DNA of 64,000 bases from Bactericera cockerelli (taxonomy: Eukaryota; Arthropoda; Insecta; Hemiptera; Triozidae): assembly GCA_024516035.1 (NCBI GenBank), contig CM044956.1:7465911-7529910 (forward strand). Direction: 5' to 3'. Both the position numbers and the translations under genes were made by a program. Positions 21,219 through 32,380 of the stretch are shown here, piece after piece. The notes below the pieces were generated by a model that saw only the letters and a program-made list of their open reading frames with translations, had not been told where the DNA came from and ran no database searches. Position 1 is the stretch's first letter; each line of letters starts with the position of its first letter.

Positions 21219-22103
21219 CAGGGTGAGCATAAAGTCTCACCCCACCCCCCGTATCTCGAGAATGGTTGAAAATACAAGAAAACGCAAAAACCCGTATTCC
21301 TTAATTTTTAGGGGGATCAATTTTCAGCCAAAAAAAATTTGCCTACACGGCCCCAGTCAGGCTGGGCATGGACCAACTTTAAAATCTTAAATAGAATGGT
21401 ATGTCTTGTGGCATATTGTTTTAAAGGTCTCATAGAAAGAAATTCATTACAACAAATTTCAGTAAGCTACGACTTACCGTTCTCGAGATACAAGGTCGAA
21501 CATCCTGGGTAATATCCATATATTTTGACCTATAACTCGTTAACCGTAAATTATGGAGAAATTTTTTCTTGTTAATAATAACTCCTTATGACAAGCCCTG
21601 TCGAAAAAGGTATAACTCGACATACTCTGTTGATATCAGTTTCTGGTCGGTTTCGTCAGCCAGCCAGACGAACAGTCCGAAAAATTTTAACGAAAAAACA
21701 AATCAAGTTTTAACTTATTCGAAAGTTCTTGCGATAAGGAGTTATTAGCAACAAATTTTATTTTTCTGGAATTTACGGTCAACGAGTTATAGGTCAAAAT
21801 ATATGGATATTACGCAGGACGTCCGACCCTGTATCTCAAGAACGGTAAGTCGTAGCTCACTAAAATTTGTTGTAATGAACTTCTCTCTATGAGACCTTTA
21901 AAACAATATGCCACAAGACATACCATTCTATTTAAGATTTTAAAGTTGGTCAATGCCCAGCCTGACTGGGGCCGTGCAGGCAAAAAACTTTTGGCTGAAA
22001 ATTAATCCCCCTAAAAATTAAGGAATACGGGTTTTTGCGTTTTCTTGTATTTTCAGCCATTCTCGAGATACGGGGGGTGGGGTGAGACTTTATGCTCACC
22101 CTG
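21219..22103. mobile_element. Foldback element FB-2
   Basis: A nearly full-length palindrome. Arms of about 350-370 bp open cagggtgagcataaagtctc at both ends, with only scattered mismatches. TATA lies at 21215-21218 and 22104-22107. The arms contain cggccccagtcaggctggg (21348-21366), which resembles the start of the SINE core. FB-3 is a relative with different outer ends. Confidence 0.93.
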
Positions 22104-23190
22104 TATATGTATAGGTACAGAATAACAATATAACCATCACAAGGAGCGACACTGCAGTTTTTTACTTTCCTTATATTTTAATGGATTTTTTTTCAATATC
22201 TTTTGGAGCCCCTTCACAAATTGCATACTCATTAAGCATTTTTAGGTAGGAGCACCTGCTCCTACCTGCTCCACGCTGCCTACGCCCTTGCAGATATGCA
22301 TGTTTTTCTTTTTCTTGTAACAAACTATTGAATAGTTTTTTCTTTAAATAGGTAGGGTATATTGTAATAGAGGCTTTAACCTTGTAATGTATGTACCTAC
22401 TTGTTGAAAATAAAATAAATAAATACAAATACAACTCATGCTGGGTCAAAACGAGCGCACCAGAAGGTATCCCTTACTAACAATTGTAACCAAATTATTC
22501 TAAATAGGTACATACCGATACTATAAACAGGCAAATTCACAATGCGTTGCTCATTGTTCTGCCTCAGGCAATTACCAGATGGACTTTGAGTGTTTTATTT
22601 GACGCCTGGTAATTTATAAGCCACTAACATCTCGTGTATGCGGAATTCTATGCAAACGTACACATTGCTCCTACAGTTCGCTGTGTTTAGTGCTGGCAGA
22701 TTTCTCTGTTAGTTATTTCAAACAGAGACTTGCTATGGCCGTCCAAAGAGGCAATGCGGCGGCCATACTTTTGGCAAATTGCCTGTCAACCAAGGGCTCG
22801 ATGAGGCTTTTGTACTGTGATAAGACTCTGAGGGTTAGATGGTAGAAAATGCTTTAAGCATTAACCTCGCCAGGTGGTTACCTTCTTCTAAAGATAATTA
22901 CTATTATTATCATAACCTCTCTTATTTTAAGCACGCCATAAACCATATTTGAATGAGGTTATCCTTTAGAAAACCACCAACTTACATTGGACGTGGTTTA
23001 GCAAAGATAGAGGTATTTAGACCAGTAATGTTTCTAATGGGCGAGAATAACGAGACCTTTGAAGCTGTCATGTTGACTACTAACGGAATCCTCAATACTG
23101 GTTCCACCATTCAGTGGAAAGATATTTAAACCAGGTTGAAAATCTAGCTTTTTCTCGATGATTTCTCACTACTTTCACTGGTAGTGTAGG
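22104..23190. other. Unassigned DNA with repeat scraps
   Basis: The minus strand at 22240-22300 repeats the gcaagggcgtaggcag sequence seen at 19383. 22820-22905 is a plus-strand SINE-D tail fragment (gactctgagggttagatggt). No gene. Confidence 0.5.
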
Positions 23191-23196
23191 TTTCAC

Positions 23197-23414
23197 GTGC
23201 ACTGTTTATCAAGTGGTTTACGCGCGGGTCTGGTAATCCAGGTAGTGTAGGAATCCGTTGGTTCGAATCCCACCTAGTGCATGAATTTTTCCTCGTTAAT
23301 TTGAGATTGTGACCACATAATAATAAGACTCTGAGGGTTAAGTGGTAGAAAATGCTTTGATCATTAACCTCGCCTGTTGGCTTACCTTCCACTAAAGAGT
23401 GTTACTATTATTAC
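23197..23414 (+). mobile_element. SINE-D copy 1
   Basis: The tRNA-like head gtgcactg...tcaagtggtttacgcgcggg has B box ggttcgaatccc, and its termini gcact/agtgc can still pair. The body contains gaatttttcctc, gaccacataataataag, actctgagggtta and cattaacctcgcc. The element ends with ATT repeats. About 490 bp downstream of the four-TM gene. Confidence 0.85.
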
Positions 23415-23479
23415 CAAATTGTGAGATCATTAGGAAGGCGAAATACTAGATGGAAAGATGAGATTTGGAAAATGGCAGG

Positions 23480-23680
23480 AGTTACATTTTGTCAGAATAT
23501 GCACATTATTCTTTTACATAGGTTATTTATATTTATTTTTAAATTAATTATAATTTGACTCTGATATTTAAGAAAATCCGAAATTTTGGACAAAAAATTA
23601 AAAAAATAAGGACCATGACTTGCCGATACAGAATTTTTTGTGGAATTTAGAATGTAGAAAAAACGATATTCTGGGTTAAC
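23480..23680 (-). mobile_element. H element fragment
   Basis: An internal piece nearly identical to about 17850-18020 (ataaggacca, gacttgccgatacagaat, aacgatattct), lacking both ends. Confidence 0.7.
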
Positions 23681-23824
23681 CCCGTTAATATGTTAAAAAA
23701 AAAGAAAAAAAAAATGCTTTACAAGAACCTACCTTAGTAGCTAAATTTGATAACTTTTTTTTATAATTCATTATTAAGGAGCTTTATGGATAGAAAATAA
23801 GATGTGGATTAGAGAAAATTCAAG

Positions 23825-23830
23825 TTTATT
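23825..23830 (-). promoter_or_regulatory. Poly(A) signal of the four-TM gene
   Basis: AATAAA on the minus strand (tttatt on plus), 75 nt past the stop codon of the gene at 23905. Position and sequence fit a real cleavage signal. Confidence 0.5.
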
Positions 23831-23904
23831 TCTCTCTCCATTTCTTTAATCTCGATTTTCGGTTTTTTCAATCCAAACTTGGGGAGGGCAGTTCCGTCAT
23901 AAGT

Positions 23905-25041
23905 TCATTCACAAATGGGCTGACAGTCTCGGAAGCATTCCTTCATCTCTTTGTTGAAATTGAAATTGTTCAGGCACAGTATTATGATCCCACACAGGAA
24001 GCAGAGCGCGTAGAGAAGTGCCAGAGCTATTGAAAAGTTGTGGGTCAGTCGCATGGTGGCGAACTTAATTCCTGCGAAGCGTGGGTCATGATCCCACATC
24101 TTGAATAATGAACTTGCTCTCAGATCTTGAATAATGTCTCGCCTCTCTCTGATGAGAGTCATCAGGCCTCTTTCTGTTGAGAGCACCGGGGTACGTTTCT
24201 GTTGAGAGCCACCAGGCATTATTTCCTCCATCAACTTTTCCAAGTGTCCTTCCTCGTAATCCTCTTCTGTTGAAGACTTCGAATAATCTGAATGTAATTT
24301 TTTCCCCTCGTTAGGCTTCGAATAATCTGAATGTAATTTTTTCCCCTCGTTGATTCGGACCTTTGAGGTCTTGTTTATTCTTCTAAGTCTTTCCTCAAAA
24401 CCATTTCCTATTTTTTCTTTTCGCACGCCTATCTTCATCCGTTGGTTGTGAGGCTTCGGATTGGAACTTCTCAACTCTTTAATGTTGACGTCCTCTTTCG
24501 CGGCAGGGCCTGATCGCAGTATGGACGACGCCTCGCTGCGCGATTCGGGGTTGACAATCTGATAGTCGGGAAACGGCGGCTTCTTGTCCATGTTGAAATA
24601 GTCGTCGAAGAAAATGTCCCCCTTTCCTTTCGGGGCTGGACGGTCGTTGAAGTCATTCTTGTCCCAGTTGCGCGGGACCAGCCAGTGGGTCTCGCCGCAC
24701 TGGGCGCCGAAGCAGGAGCGGGCGTCCAGCAGGTGGCTGAAGCTGGCCAGGGTGGGGATGGTCAGCGCGAGCCAGGCGAGGAACGCGAGGACGACCAGGA
24801 AGTTGCCGAAGCGGAGCGACAGCCGGTTGTAGTTGAGAATGCCGGAGAGGGAGATGCCGAACCCCGCCACCAGGAGGAGATTGTACAGGAAGACGAGGAC
24901 GAGCTGCGTGTGGTTGACAGAGTAGGGCAGCAGGGAGGTGAGGAGGCAGCCGAGGAGCCCCAGGAAGAGGTACATGGCAGAGACAAACCCCGCCCCCGCG
25001 CGGATGCTGAAGAAGTACAGGAAGCTCCTTCTGGTGCACAT
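23905..25041 (-). CDS. Intronless four-transmembrane protein with large extracellular loop
   Basis: Encodes 378 aa from the ATG at 25039-25041 (context gaaaATGt). The frame is open 12 nt further upstream, but that codon is GTG. Hydrophobic segments at about residues 16-37, 46-68, 80-102 and 336-358 predict four membrane spans. The long TM3-TM4 loop (about 230 aa) is hydrophilic, with two close cysteines (SCFGAQC, about 110-115), acidic and basic stretches and an NKT glycosylation site. The NEGKKLHSDYSK block occurs twice in tandem (39-bp duplication, 24277-24351). The tail is Cys-rich (CFRDCQPIC). The 5' third is strikingly GC-rich, which opens long spurious frames on both strands. The N-terminal pattern recalls insect small four-TM families (DUF4728/Pasiflora type), but the loop is far longer than I expect there. 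Cell-surface location is inferred; function unknown. Confidence 0.85.
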   Translation of the reverse strand: MCTRRSFLYFFSIRAGAGFVSAMYLFLGLLGCLLTSLLPYSVNHTQLVLVFLYNLLLVAGFGISLSGILNYNRLSLRFGNFLVVLAFLAWLALTIPTLASFSHLLDARSCFGAQCGETHWLVPRNWDKNDFNDRPAPKGKGDIFFDDYFNMDKKPPFPDYQIVNPESRSEASSILRSGPAAKEDVNIKELRSSNPKPHNQRMKIGVRKEKIGNGFEERLRRINKTSKVRINEGKKLHSDYSKPNEGKKLHSDYSKSSTEEDYEEGHLEKLMEEIMPGGSQQKRTPVLSTERGLMTLIRERRDIIQDLRASSLFKMWDHDPRFAGIKFATMRLTHNFSIALALLYALCFLCGIIILCLNNFNFNKEMKECFRDCQPICE

Positions 25042-26210
25042 TTTCAATCTCACAAGGCGAGCACTTTACATGAATTTGCTTAAAATTTTGATTGAATATT
25101 TTTTCATAACTATATCTAGAAATAAAACGAATTTTTAAATGGCTACTAAATGAAACTCTAGAATCGATTTTTTTTTTCATTTTCTATGAGAGGCTAGCTA
25201 TAACAGAATTGAAATAGTAACGAGAGAAAGTTAACCAGAACTAGCTTGGAAATTTCAAACGTGTCATTGTTTTTCATTCATATCTTTTGAACTGAAAGAA
25301 AAGTGCCGACACTATCTTTCATAAACAGCTCATAAATATCCCCTGTTTTTAAGTTACGTCAACACGAACCTTTACCTCTTTCTGAGGGCGGTGAGGCTTT
25401 CGTAAATATGTTTTCTCCCGGCGCGGCGGCAAAATAAGCTTTCTCCGTGTTTTCTAGCAGCGTGTCCTGCTAATTAAAAATCAATAGAGGAAATTGCTTC
25501 CCGCCAGGTGTGTCGTCTCTGCTATCCATAGAGCACACAGCTCAGACGGACCTTTCAATAATGAATGGATTGTGAGGCTTTGAAAAAGGTCACACCGTTA
25601 TAGATATATAGATTGGCTTTCTAAAATATCGGCGGCCGACTAGTGTGCGACTGTTTTTTAACTTAGTTTTTGTTTTATTCATTACTATCTGTCAAATTAC
25701 GAATTTTTGATGTATTTGAGATTCCATTATTATTATTATTTTCGGAAAAAGAAATATTTCTTTAAATGTCATCTCTCAACTACCAAAAAGCTAAATATCT
25801 ACTTTATGTAAAAGCATTCTTGGTAGATGTTCTGTTGCTAAATGTTAAAAAAACGGGAATGTCAAATGCGTCAAATCCTGCATAGTTGATTAATGCCCAG
25901 ACATGGAGAGGTAATACATATCTCAACATCAACATATATGTACATTATCTATACTTGTCATATAGTTTACTTACCACGCAAGGCTATTCCCGGCCTCACT
26001 CAGGCTGTGTCAGGTTATTATAGGTAGTTGGTTTTGTCAGTTTTCAGCGAATGAAGGGTTAAAACCGCGTCTCGAATGACCCAAAGTACCTACATATCCT
26101 AGACTAGAGAATAAAGAAGCATTAAGCACAAGCTCACAAAAGAAACTTATTATTTTACCATGAAGAGATTTTAATCTGTCGTGTTTCGAAAGGTGAAATT
26201 AATATTTATA
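25042..26210. other. Upstream region of the four-TM gene
   Basis: Presumably holds the 5' UTR and promoter of the minus-strand gene; no clear TATA or initiator was identified. At about 25984-26075 there is a plus-strand fragment of the SINE core (cccggcctcactcaggctg... agggttaaaacc). Confidence 0.4.
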
Positions 26211-26400
26211 ATAATACTCTTTAGTGGAAGGTTAATGCTCAAAGCATTTTCTACCACCTAACCCTCAGAGTCTTATTATTATGTCTTATGTGATCACAAA
26301 CTCAAAGTTTGTGATGCACTGGGTAGGATTCCAACCAACGGATCCCTACGCTACCTGGATTACCAGACCAGCGCGTTAACCACTTGACTACCAGTGCACG
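26211..26400 (-). mobile_element. SINE-D copy 2
   Basis: Reverse copy from the ATT-repeat end (left) to the head ending ccagtgcacg (right). Part of the body is deleted between cctcgcc and the ATT end. Confidence 0.85.
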
Positions 26401-26745
26401 TTACATGTTTACATAAATATTTACATGTTAATATGCCAAAAATTCTTGAAATACCTCACTTTCCCTCTATACTTGCAGTTATTTCAACTACTTTCAAAGA
26501 ATTTAATAAAACAATATGACCAAAATATTTATTGAATGTGAAAGAGTATAATTTATTACCCTTTAAGACGCATTGCTTTGAGAGATGAACTTTGAGTCCA
26601 TTTCTCATCTGACTTGCCAGCAATTTGACTAATTTAAGTCATTCTAAGTACACGCAAAACCGATTAGCTCTGAGGAATTTGATCAGGAACTGATGTGATG
26701 TGTAGAGGACAAACTACTCATGAAGTAGCCACTAGTTGAAACATA
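26401..26745. other. Unassigned DNA
   Basis: AT-rich, nothing recognised. Confidence 0.4.
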
Positions 26746-26927
26746 CAGGGTGGTTCATTGAAGATACATCAGTGTTCAGCCTCCTGCTATCCACATTCTT
26801 CTCACCCAGCCTGGGCCGGGCCGGGCATAGCCTGATAATAGAGATTCTGGTTGACTGTTCTTTACTGTAGTTATAATAGTTTTGTGGCTTTTTGTATTTA
26901 GTATTGAACTCAACCCACTCCACCCTG
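26746..26927. mobile_element. Small element with CAGGGTGG ends carrying SINE core
   Basis: 182 bp bounded by cagggtgg...ccaccctg with TA on both sides (26744-26745, 26928-26929). About 26783-26835 is a minus-strand piece of the 5S-SINE junction and core (ccaggctgggtgag, aatgtggatagcagg). Only about 8 bp of the termini are perfectly inverted, so the element call is tentative. Confidence 0.55.
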
Positions 26928-26930
26928 TAT

Positions 26931-27077
26931 TGGTTAATATCATACAGAACGTACTGTGAGAATTGTCTTTATGACAGTCTTGCCCTCAAAACAGCCCACC
27001 CAGTATTAGTTAATATCATACAGAACGTACTGTTAGAATGGTCTTTATGACAGTCTTGACTACATAAGCACAATTTC
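26931..27077 (+). repeat. 73-bp direct duplication
   Basis: ttaatatcatacagaacgta and the following tctttatgacagtcttg occur twice, 73 bp apart. The first copy starts right at the end of the small CAGGGTGG element. Confidence 0.85.
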
Positions 27078-27079
27078 CT

Positions 27080-28477
27080 GCTGAATTTCAGTAAACACTC
27101 GAAGGCAAAATCCTGAAGAACTTCAACCGTGTGTCTGACAATGCGCTAATCTGTATTGACTCGAAAAAAATGCGTGTTTGATAATATTAGATATCTCTGA
27201 AACGATGTCTTTGCGAAGTCAACATTTTGTTCGTTTTCATATGTCCGAAAGGATTTATTTCCTCTTTTCTTTTGTGATGAAGACTTGGTTTCGATTGATT
27301 GAGATAACACTGAAACACGCATGCATACTTCGCGTTTTTAGCCAAAGTGTGTTTTAGCGAAATACGGAATTCCAGCGTGCTTTAAAAACATTTCAAGCGA
27401 AAGAAATTTTAGCGAATGTGTGTCAAATTTCGCTGGTTACAGTAGTTATCATTGTCGGTCTGCAAACATCGGATATTGTAGCATGCTTCAATTTTGTCAG
27501 GTATAACGAAGCCATTGGGAATGCTGCAGATGAAATGGCAATGTTAACACCGAAAAGCTGGTAAAGAAACATGAGTTTTGTGTTTGCTAGACTAAATTTT
27601 ACGTTAAAAATTTCTCATCTTTTTGAGATACTAATTTAAAAAATAAGATATTGTACAGTATAAAAGTTTAGTAATACATGTTTCCACGTTATTGTGCAAT
27701 GTACATATTTTGCCAATCCAAACGTTTCTGTTGAAAATCAAATCAGTAACTTCTGGAAACATACAATTTTCAATTTTTTTTTTGTATGGTGCTGCTTGCT
27801 GTTTAGAAAAGAAAGTTAGCAAGAATTTCCCTCACAATACCATGTATGCATGTGTGATTCACCCTGTAAAGTATCTCAAGGACCACCCTGTATAAAATCT
27901 CATATGCATATTACCATGTGATGTGTGATTGTTTTTTAACCAGATATGCGAAGTAATAGGATGTTTCCATGGTAACAGATATTGCCAATCTATTCTATTA
28001 ATATTCTATTCTAATAGAAAATAGAAAGTACACGTATTCTCTGCTTCGAGATAATAGACTGAGATGAGTAAGAAAACCAAACATATCGTGTGATACAGCA
28101 TGTTCAAGTGTGTGGTTATTTATTGCCAGGAAGATCCATTGTTCTTCTGTGTTTGCACTTTGCATACAATCGCTTTGACAGAGTTTGCATTATCAGTACC
28201 TAGGTATGATAGCTTGATAGCACTTTCTTTGAACTACTTTTATGAAATTTACGAAGATGAGAATAGGATTGTTTGTTATCTTAATAGTTTATGCACTGTT
28301 TTATTATCCTTCTTCCTTTTTGAAATCTGAATGTCTTTCGTATGTGCGTTTGATTGCAATTTCTTGGAAATACTGTTACATATAGGTATTATGAAATTTA
28401 CATAAATGTGAATAGGTATGCATTTTATTAAAATGATTTTTTTGAGAATGTCTTAGGTATCAGTTTTTTTGTCTGGA
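27080..28477. other. Unassigned AT-rich DNA
   Basis: Contains a GCGAA/TTCGC cluster (27345-27430), two facing caccctgta ends at 27863-27892, and short frames without domains (27631-28330). No gene is recognised. Confidence 0.4.
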
Positions 28478-28520
28478 TTTCCAGACTAGCGCGTTAACCA
28501 CTTGACTACCAGTGCACCTT
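28478..28520 (-). mobile_element. SINE-D head fragment
   Basis: Minus-strand head only: aagtggttaacgcgctag with the start gtgcactggtagtc. The left boundary joins unrelated sequence. Confidence 0.7.
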
Positions 28521-28584
28521 CATAAAAAAAAAAAAACATTTGAAATGAGAAGACCTTATTTCTTCAATTTGGACCTGACGTTAA

Positions 28585-28799
28585 ATAATAATACTCTTTA
28601 GTGGAAGGTAGCCACCAGACGAGGTTAATGCTCAAAGCATTTTCTACCACCTAACCCTCATAGTCTTATTATTATGTGGTCACAAATTCAAATTAATGAG
28701 GAAAAATTCATGCACTGGGTGGGATTCGAAACAACAGATCCCTACACTACCTGGATTAGTAGACTAGCGCGTTAACCACTTGACTACCAGTGCACGTTG
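28585..28799 (-). mobile_element. SINE-D copy 3, full length
   Basis: Complete reverse copy: ATT-repeat end, actctttagtgg, the caccaggcgaggttaatg-type body, B box complement and the head ending ccagtgcacg. Confidence 0.9.
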
Positions 28800-29214
28800 T
28801 CAATGAAAGACTTTCGAATTTCATTATTTCATCTTTTAAAGCTTTAAAAATCTGCCCTGTTCAGTGTCTCGAGTAATGGCCTACCCTGTATGTTTGAGTA
28901 CTTAGTAGCAATGAGCTAACTTCCTCCAATTGATGACTGATAAAATAAGTGTGCATTATGCATAGTCGAAGATATTCCTCTAGCAGTTACTTGATACTTG
29001 CGGGTAATTGAATTGCTGTAGCCATGATAGTGGATCTGATTGGCATGATAGTGGATCTGATTCGCATGTGTTTATTCAAATCCGTTTGAGGTGCAATCAC
29101 CAGTCAAATCTGGGAAATAGGAAAGAATAATATGATTACCAAGAAATAATTTTACAAAGTTTTAAAAGCATAATAGTCATAGTTCCCTCTTCCCGAAATC
29201 ATTCCGTCTTGATG
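28800..29214. other. Unassigned DNA
   Basis: Includes a lone ctaccctgtat foldback-type end (about 28872) and a 24-bp tandem duplication, catgatagtggatctgattg-type, at about 29020-29066. Confidence 0.45.
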
Positions 29215-29231
29215 ATGTCTTGATGACCCAT

Positions 29232-29520
29232 ATTTTTTTGGGGGGTTCAGCGTCACTTTCAATTGCATGGTCATATCACGACGGGAGTATTACCCTCCAT
29301 TCGCAGGAAACTCACAATCTTGCTTCTTGCTACCCACATTAACCTCACCCAGCCTGGGTTGGGCTGGAATACCAGCATCACGAAGTCTTCACCTCGCTCG
29401 ACGTGTGTTTAACTTCGGTGATCCTACGAGAACCGGTGCATTCAACGCTCCATCGACGCTGGCAATCATCAATATAATAGCCACAGTTCACTCATCCTGA
29501 AGTTATTTTGATTCTCTTTA
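29232..29520 (-). mobile_element. 5S-SINE copy 2 (subfamily II) with 5' extension
   Basis: The minus-strand 5S head starts at about 29465 (gccagcgtcgatgg). It keeps ggttctcgtaggatcaccg and a-box-like gaagttaaac, but the C box is changed to gaagacttcgtgatgctgg. Core and gcgacgttaaacc-type tail follow. A perfect 17-bp duplication, atgtcttgatgacccat, lies at 29215-29231 and 29521-29537. About 55 nt between the head and the right-hand duplication are not part of other copies. Confidence 0.88.
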
Positions 29521-29537
29521 ATGTCTTGATGACCCAT

Positions 29538-30160
29538 TAGTATCACATTCACATTCGTTTCAAAAGGCCTTAGATATTTTGAACTCAACATATATTATTA
29601 TCTGTATGATAGAAACATTGTGTTTTGTTGACATAGAACCTCTGTCTTGTTTGGGCTTTAAGAAAACCACTTAACATACTATTAAACGCACGAGTTTATC
29701 TTGCATTTAGTAGCAATAAAACAATCAAGTGATGCGTTATACAACTTATACACTTCAATTTCCCAAGTGTCTATAAATTCTATAAATAAAGCATTACAAA
29801 TACTTTCGCGAGAGTTAAGTGTTACAAATCCATTTGCTGAAAAGAAAGTGCTACGAACAAACGCTTCATTCTCAGAGTGTTATTATTTCAAGTGGTTTTT
29901 TAAACTGTTCATATTGCACACAAGTTATGCGATCATTGTGTGAGCATCGTTAATGAGAAACCAACAGTTCCCGAGATATGTGCACAACTGTTCTCGAGAT
30001 ATTAGCCAGTGTGTGTGTCGTTCATAAATCAAGATGTCCGGCAATTAGCTGGTCAGATAATTCCCATGACTCCACTCTATTCTTTCTCTATAAATATTTG
30101 AATTTCATTCATAGAACTTTTTAATTATTGCTTTACTATTATTGTTTTTTTTTTTTTAGT
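29538..30160. other. Unassigned DNA
   Basis: No repeat family or gene recognised. A frame at 29701-29943 has no domain. Confidence 0.4.
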
Positions 30161-30527
30161 GTTTCATATACGGATTCTGAACATACGTGTCCACGTTATG
30201 AATCGTGAACACAGTCCTAACCTCCGGCTAATTTGTCCGTTATCTTGGACCAAATGGACCATAGCTCTGTATCTTCATAGGACCCAATGGAGCATGGAGA
30301 GATTAGTTGGCTATCTTCATTTTGTATGGAGATGTAAATCATGTGCATTCCTTGTGTTGAAACCGACTGCCTATTGGAATATTTCTGAGTATCAAAGAGT
30401 TATGAAGAGATATTTTCTACGACTGTTCTGGTTTAGCACAGATGCTTCCAATAACACATGTATACCCGCAGTACCCATAGCTATTTCTAAGTTTCTATCC
30501 ATAGCTATTTCTAAGTTTCTATCATAG
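30161..30527 (+). other. Open frame behind a strong acceptor-like site
   Basis: A run of 14 T's ending in AG (about 30145-30159) precedes a frame of about 120 codons that stays open to 30527. It has no ATG at its start (GTG there; first ATG at 30198) and ends in a 24-bp tandem duplication (catagctatttctaagtttc-type). I recognise no domain. It may be an exon or chance. Confidence 0.25.
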
Positions 30528-30548
30528 TAACTACTTATAACAAATATC

Positions 30549-30770
30549 GAGCGCGCGATTAGCTCAGTGGTTAAGCACTCGCTTGCCATGCGGAAGATCC
30601 CGGGCTCGATCCCCCGTGCCGACGAAAATTTGTATTCTTAATTTGGTTACAATTGTTTGTAAGGGATACCTTCCGGTGCGCTCGTGTTGACCCAGCACCT
30701 AAATGGGAAGTATTGTTTCACTTCTCGCCCATCAGAGGTGAGGCATGTTTGGAACCTCCTTGACATTTAG
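30549..30770 (+). mobile_element. SINE-C copy, best head
   Basis: Clean tRNA-like head: A box gattagctcagtggttaag, cgcttgccatgcgg in the anticodon region (GCC, Gly-like), B box gggctcgatccc. The body follows with aatttggttacaattg, ggtgcgctcgtgttgac and cacttctcgcccatcag. The 3' end is replaced by unrelated sequence after about 30745. The acceptor ends do not pair, so it is not a tRNA gene. Confidence 0.9.
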
Positions 30771-32380
30771 GTCTGGATGAGAAACTAACCATATTTTCCT
30801 TTTCTCCAAAACCCCCATAGTGAAATTGAGCCTGTATAATGGGACATAAATAGATGCACTTTCAGGAAAAATGGTACAGGCAAGGACGGATTCGTTCGTT
30901 TTTCTTATTACATTAAGGAAAATCCCGGAAACTATAGACGCGTATAGATAGGTCGTATATTTAATAGGTTATGCTTCTAGGAAATGAAGAAAATCCGGAG
31001 CGTATTTCAGGAAATGTAAGGAGCAAATGGGTTTAAGAGTTTAGGGTGGTGCAGTGAAAAAATTGAGTCTCAGAATGACTTCCTTCGAGTCTTAGCTCTT
31101 TTTTCTGGGAGTCTTCGCTTATTATTGTTGAAATGTAATTAATTGTATTATAGAATGTCAAAAAGTACCTACATTAAAAAAAATCCGAGTATCGAAGCAA
31201 AAAATGTTACAATTCCATTTAATATTGAAGATATCTGATTGCATCTAACTTATGAAATTAATCTATGGCATTTATGAATAAATAAATATCTATAGTGTCA
31301 CTAAATATAAGATGTTCCTTGAAAATTCGCCGATACACCTACAAACTAGGACACACGCTGATAAACTCAATGTTAACCACCAGGCGAGGTTGCTGCTCAA
31401 AGCTTTTTCTATCACCTAACCCTCAATACATATACATACAAGGATAAAAAGACAAACTCTGATTGACATGGTTCTAGGGTCCCTTGTCAATTAAAATTCA
31501 AAATATTTATTTATGTTTCAACACTACATGGTTGTTACACACGTCATAAAAGTTAAATTAATCATAAAAGAGTGAGAAAATTATCAATTCCCTTGTAAAA
31601 AAATCAATAATGGATTACACCACAATACTGCACTATTGAATTTGGCAAACGTCGAAATCGACAAAGCTGCACAATGATGATACTTATATTTATAGGATAG
31701 GTTTCATACCTTTTTAGGTGATAAAATTAATAGTACTTTTGTTCATTTTTGTATATTATTGATGTCAAATATTACATTGCCTTTTATTAAAATACAAATT
31801 ACAATACTTGTATGCATCGCGAGTCCAAATGTATTCGCCATCCTGTAGATTTTGTCGAAGAAAAGTACAAGAAGAAAACATTGAAAAATGTCCGAGCTAT
31901 ATCCCCGTTTCTCCCATCTGTTGGGGCTGCTCCGCTTTCAAGACATCATTTTTCAAATGGAACAAATGGGAGAGAGATGGTAAAAAAAGGAGAGAGAGAG
32001 AAGGAAAACAGAGATTGAGAGAGATAAAAATGGGACGGGGAGGCAGTATATTTCTGGTCTTCAGGGCAACTTTCTAGGTTGGCAGTGATCAGGGCAATTC
32101 TGTCGTTTTGGATAGATAAATCTGTGATAGAGCTTTGAAAGGACAAGTAAAAGTTTTACAAAGAAGACCCTTGGACTCATACGTATCTGTGTGATGGTTA
32201 TGTAAATCTAAGTAGATCCTTGAGAAACGTCCAGATGTTATGTAAATGCTGAAACTTAGAAATCTGCAATAAAAAAACTATAATAAACTGGGCGCTCTTT
32301 CAGTTGCCTGCATTCTACGAACTGAAAATCCTTACTATCCATCTTGAAGTATTGTGACCCGGGTGGGTTGAACGCGATAG
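30771..32380. other. Unassigned DNA
   Basis: Contains a minus-strand SINE-D scrap at 31375-31425 and a purine-rich stretch at 31965-32040. Frames in 31808-32146 reflect that composition. No gene. Confidence 0.45.

Noticed and set aside
25042..25053. Upstream start of the four-TM protein at 25053
   Set aside because: The codon there is GTG. The first ATG in frame is at 25041 and has a good context.
24653..25180. Other long frames overlapping the four-TM gene on both strands
   Set aside because: They are Arg/Pro/Gly- or Glu-rich products of the GC-rich coding sequence read in wrong frames; only one frame gives coherent membrane spans.
30549..30625. Functional tRNA gene (also the heads at 1.79, 13.75, 34.15, 41.37 and 46.0 kb)
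   Set aside because: Promoter boxes are present but acceptor stems mostly do not pair and each head continues into a SINE body; several have target-site duplications.
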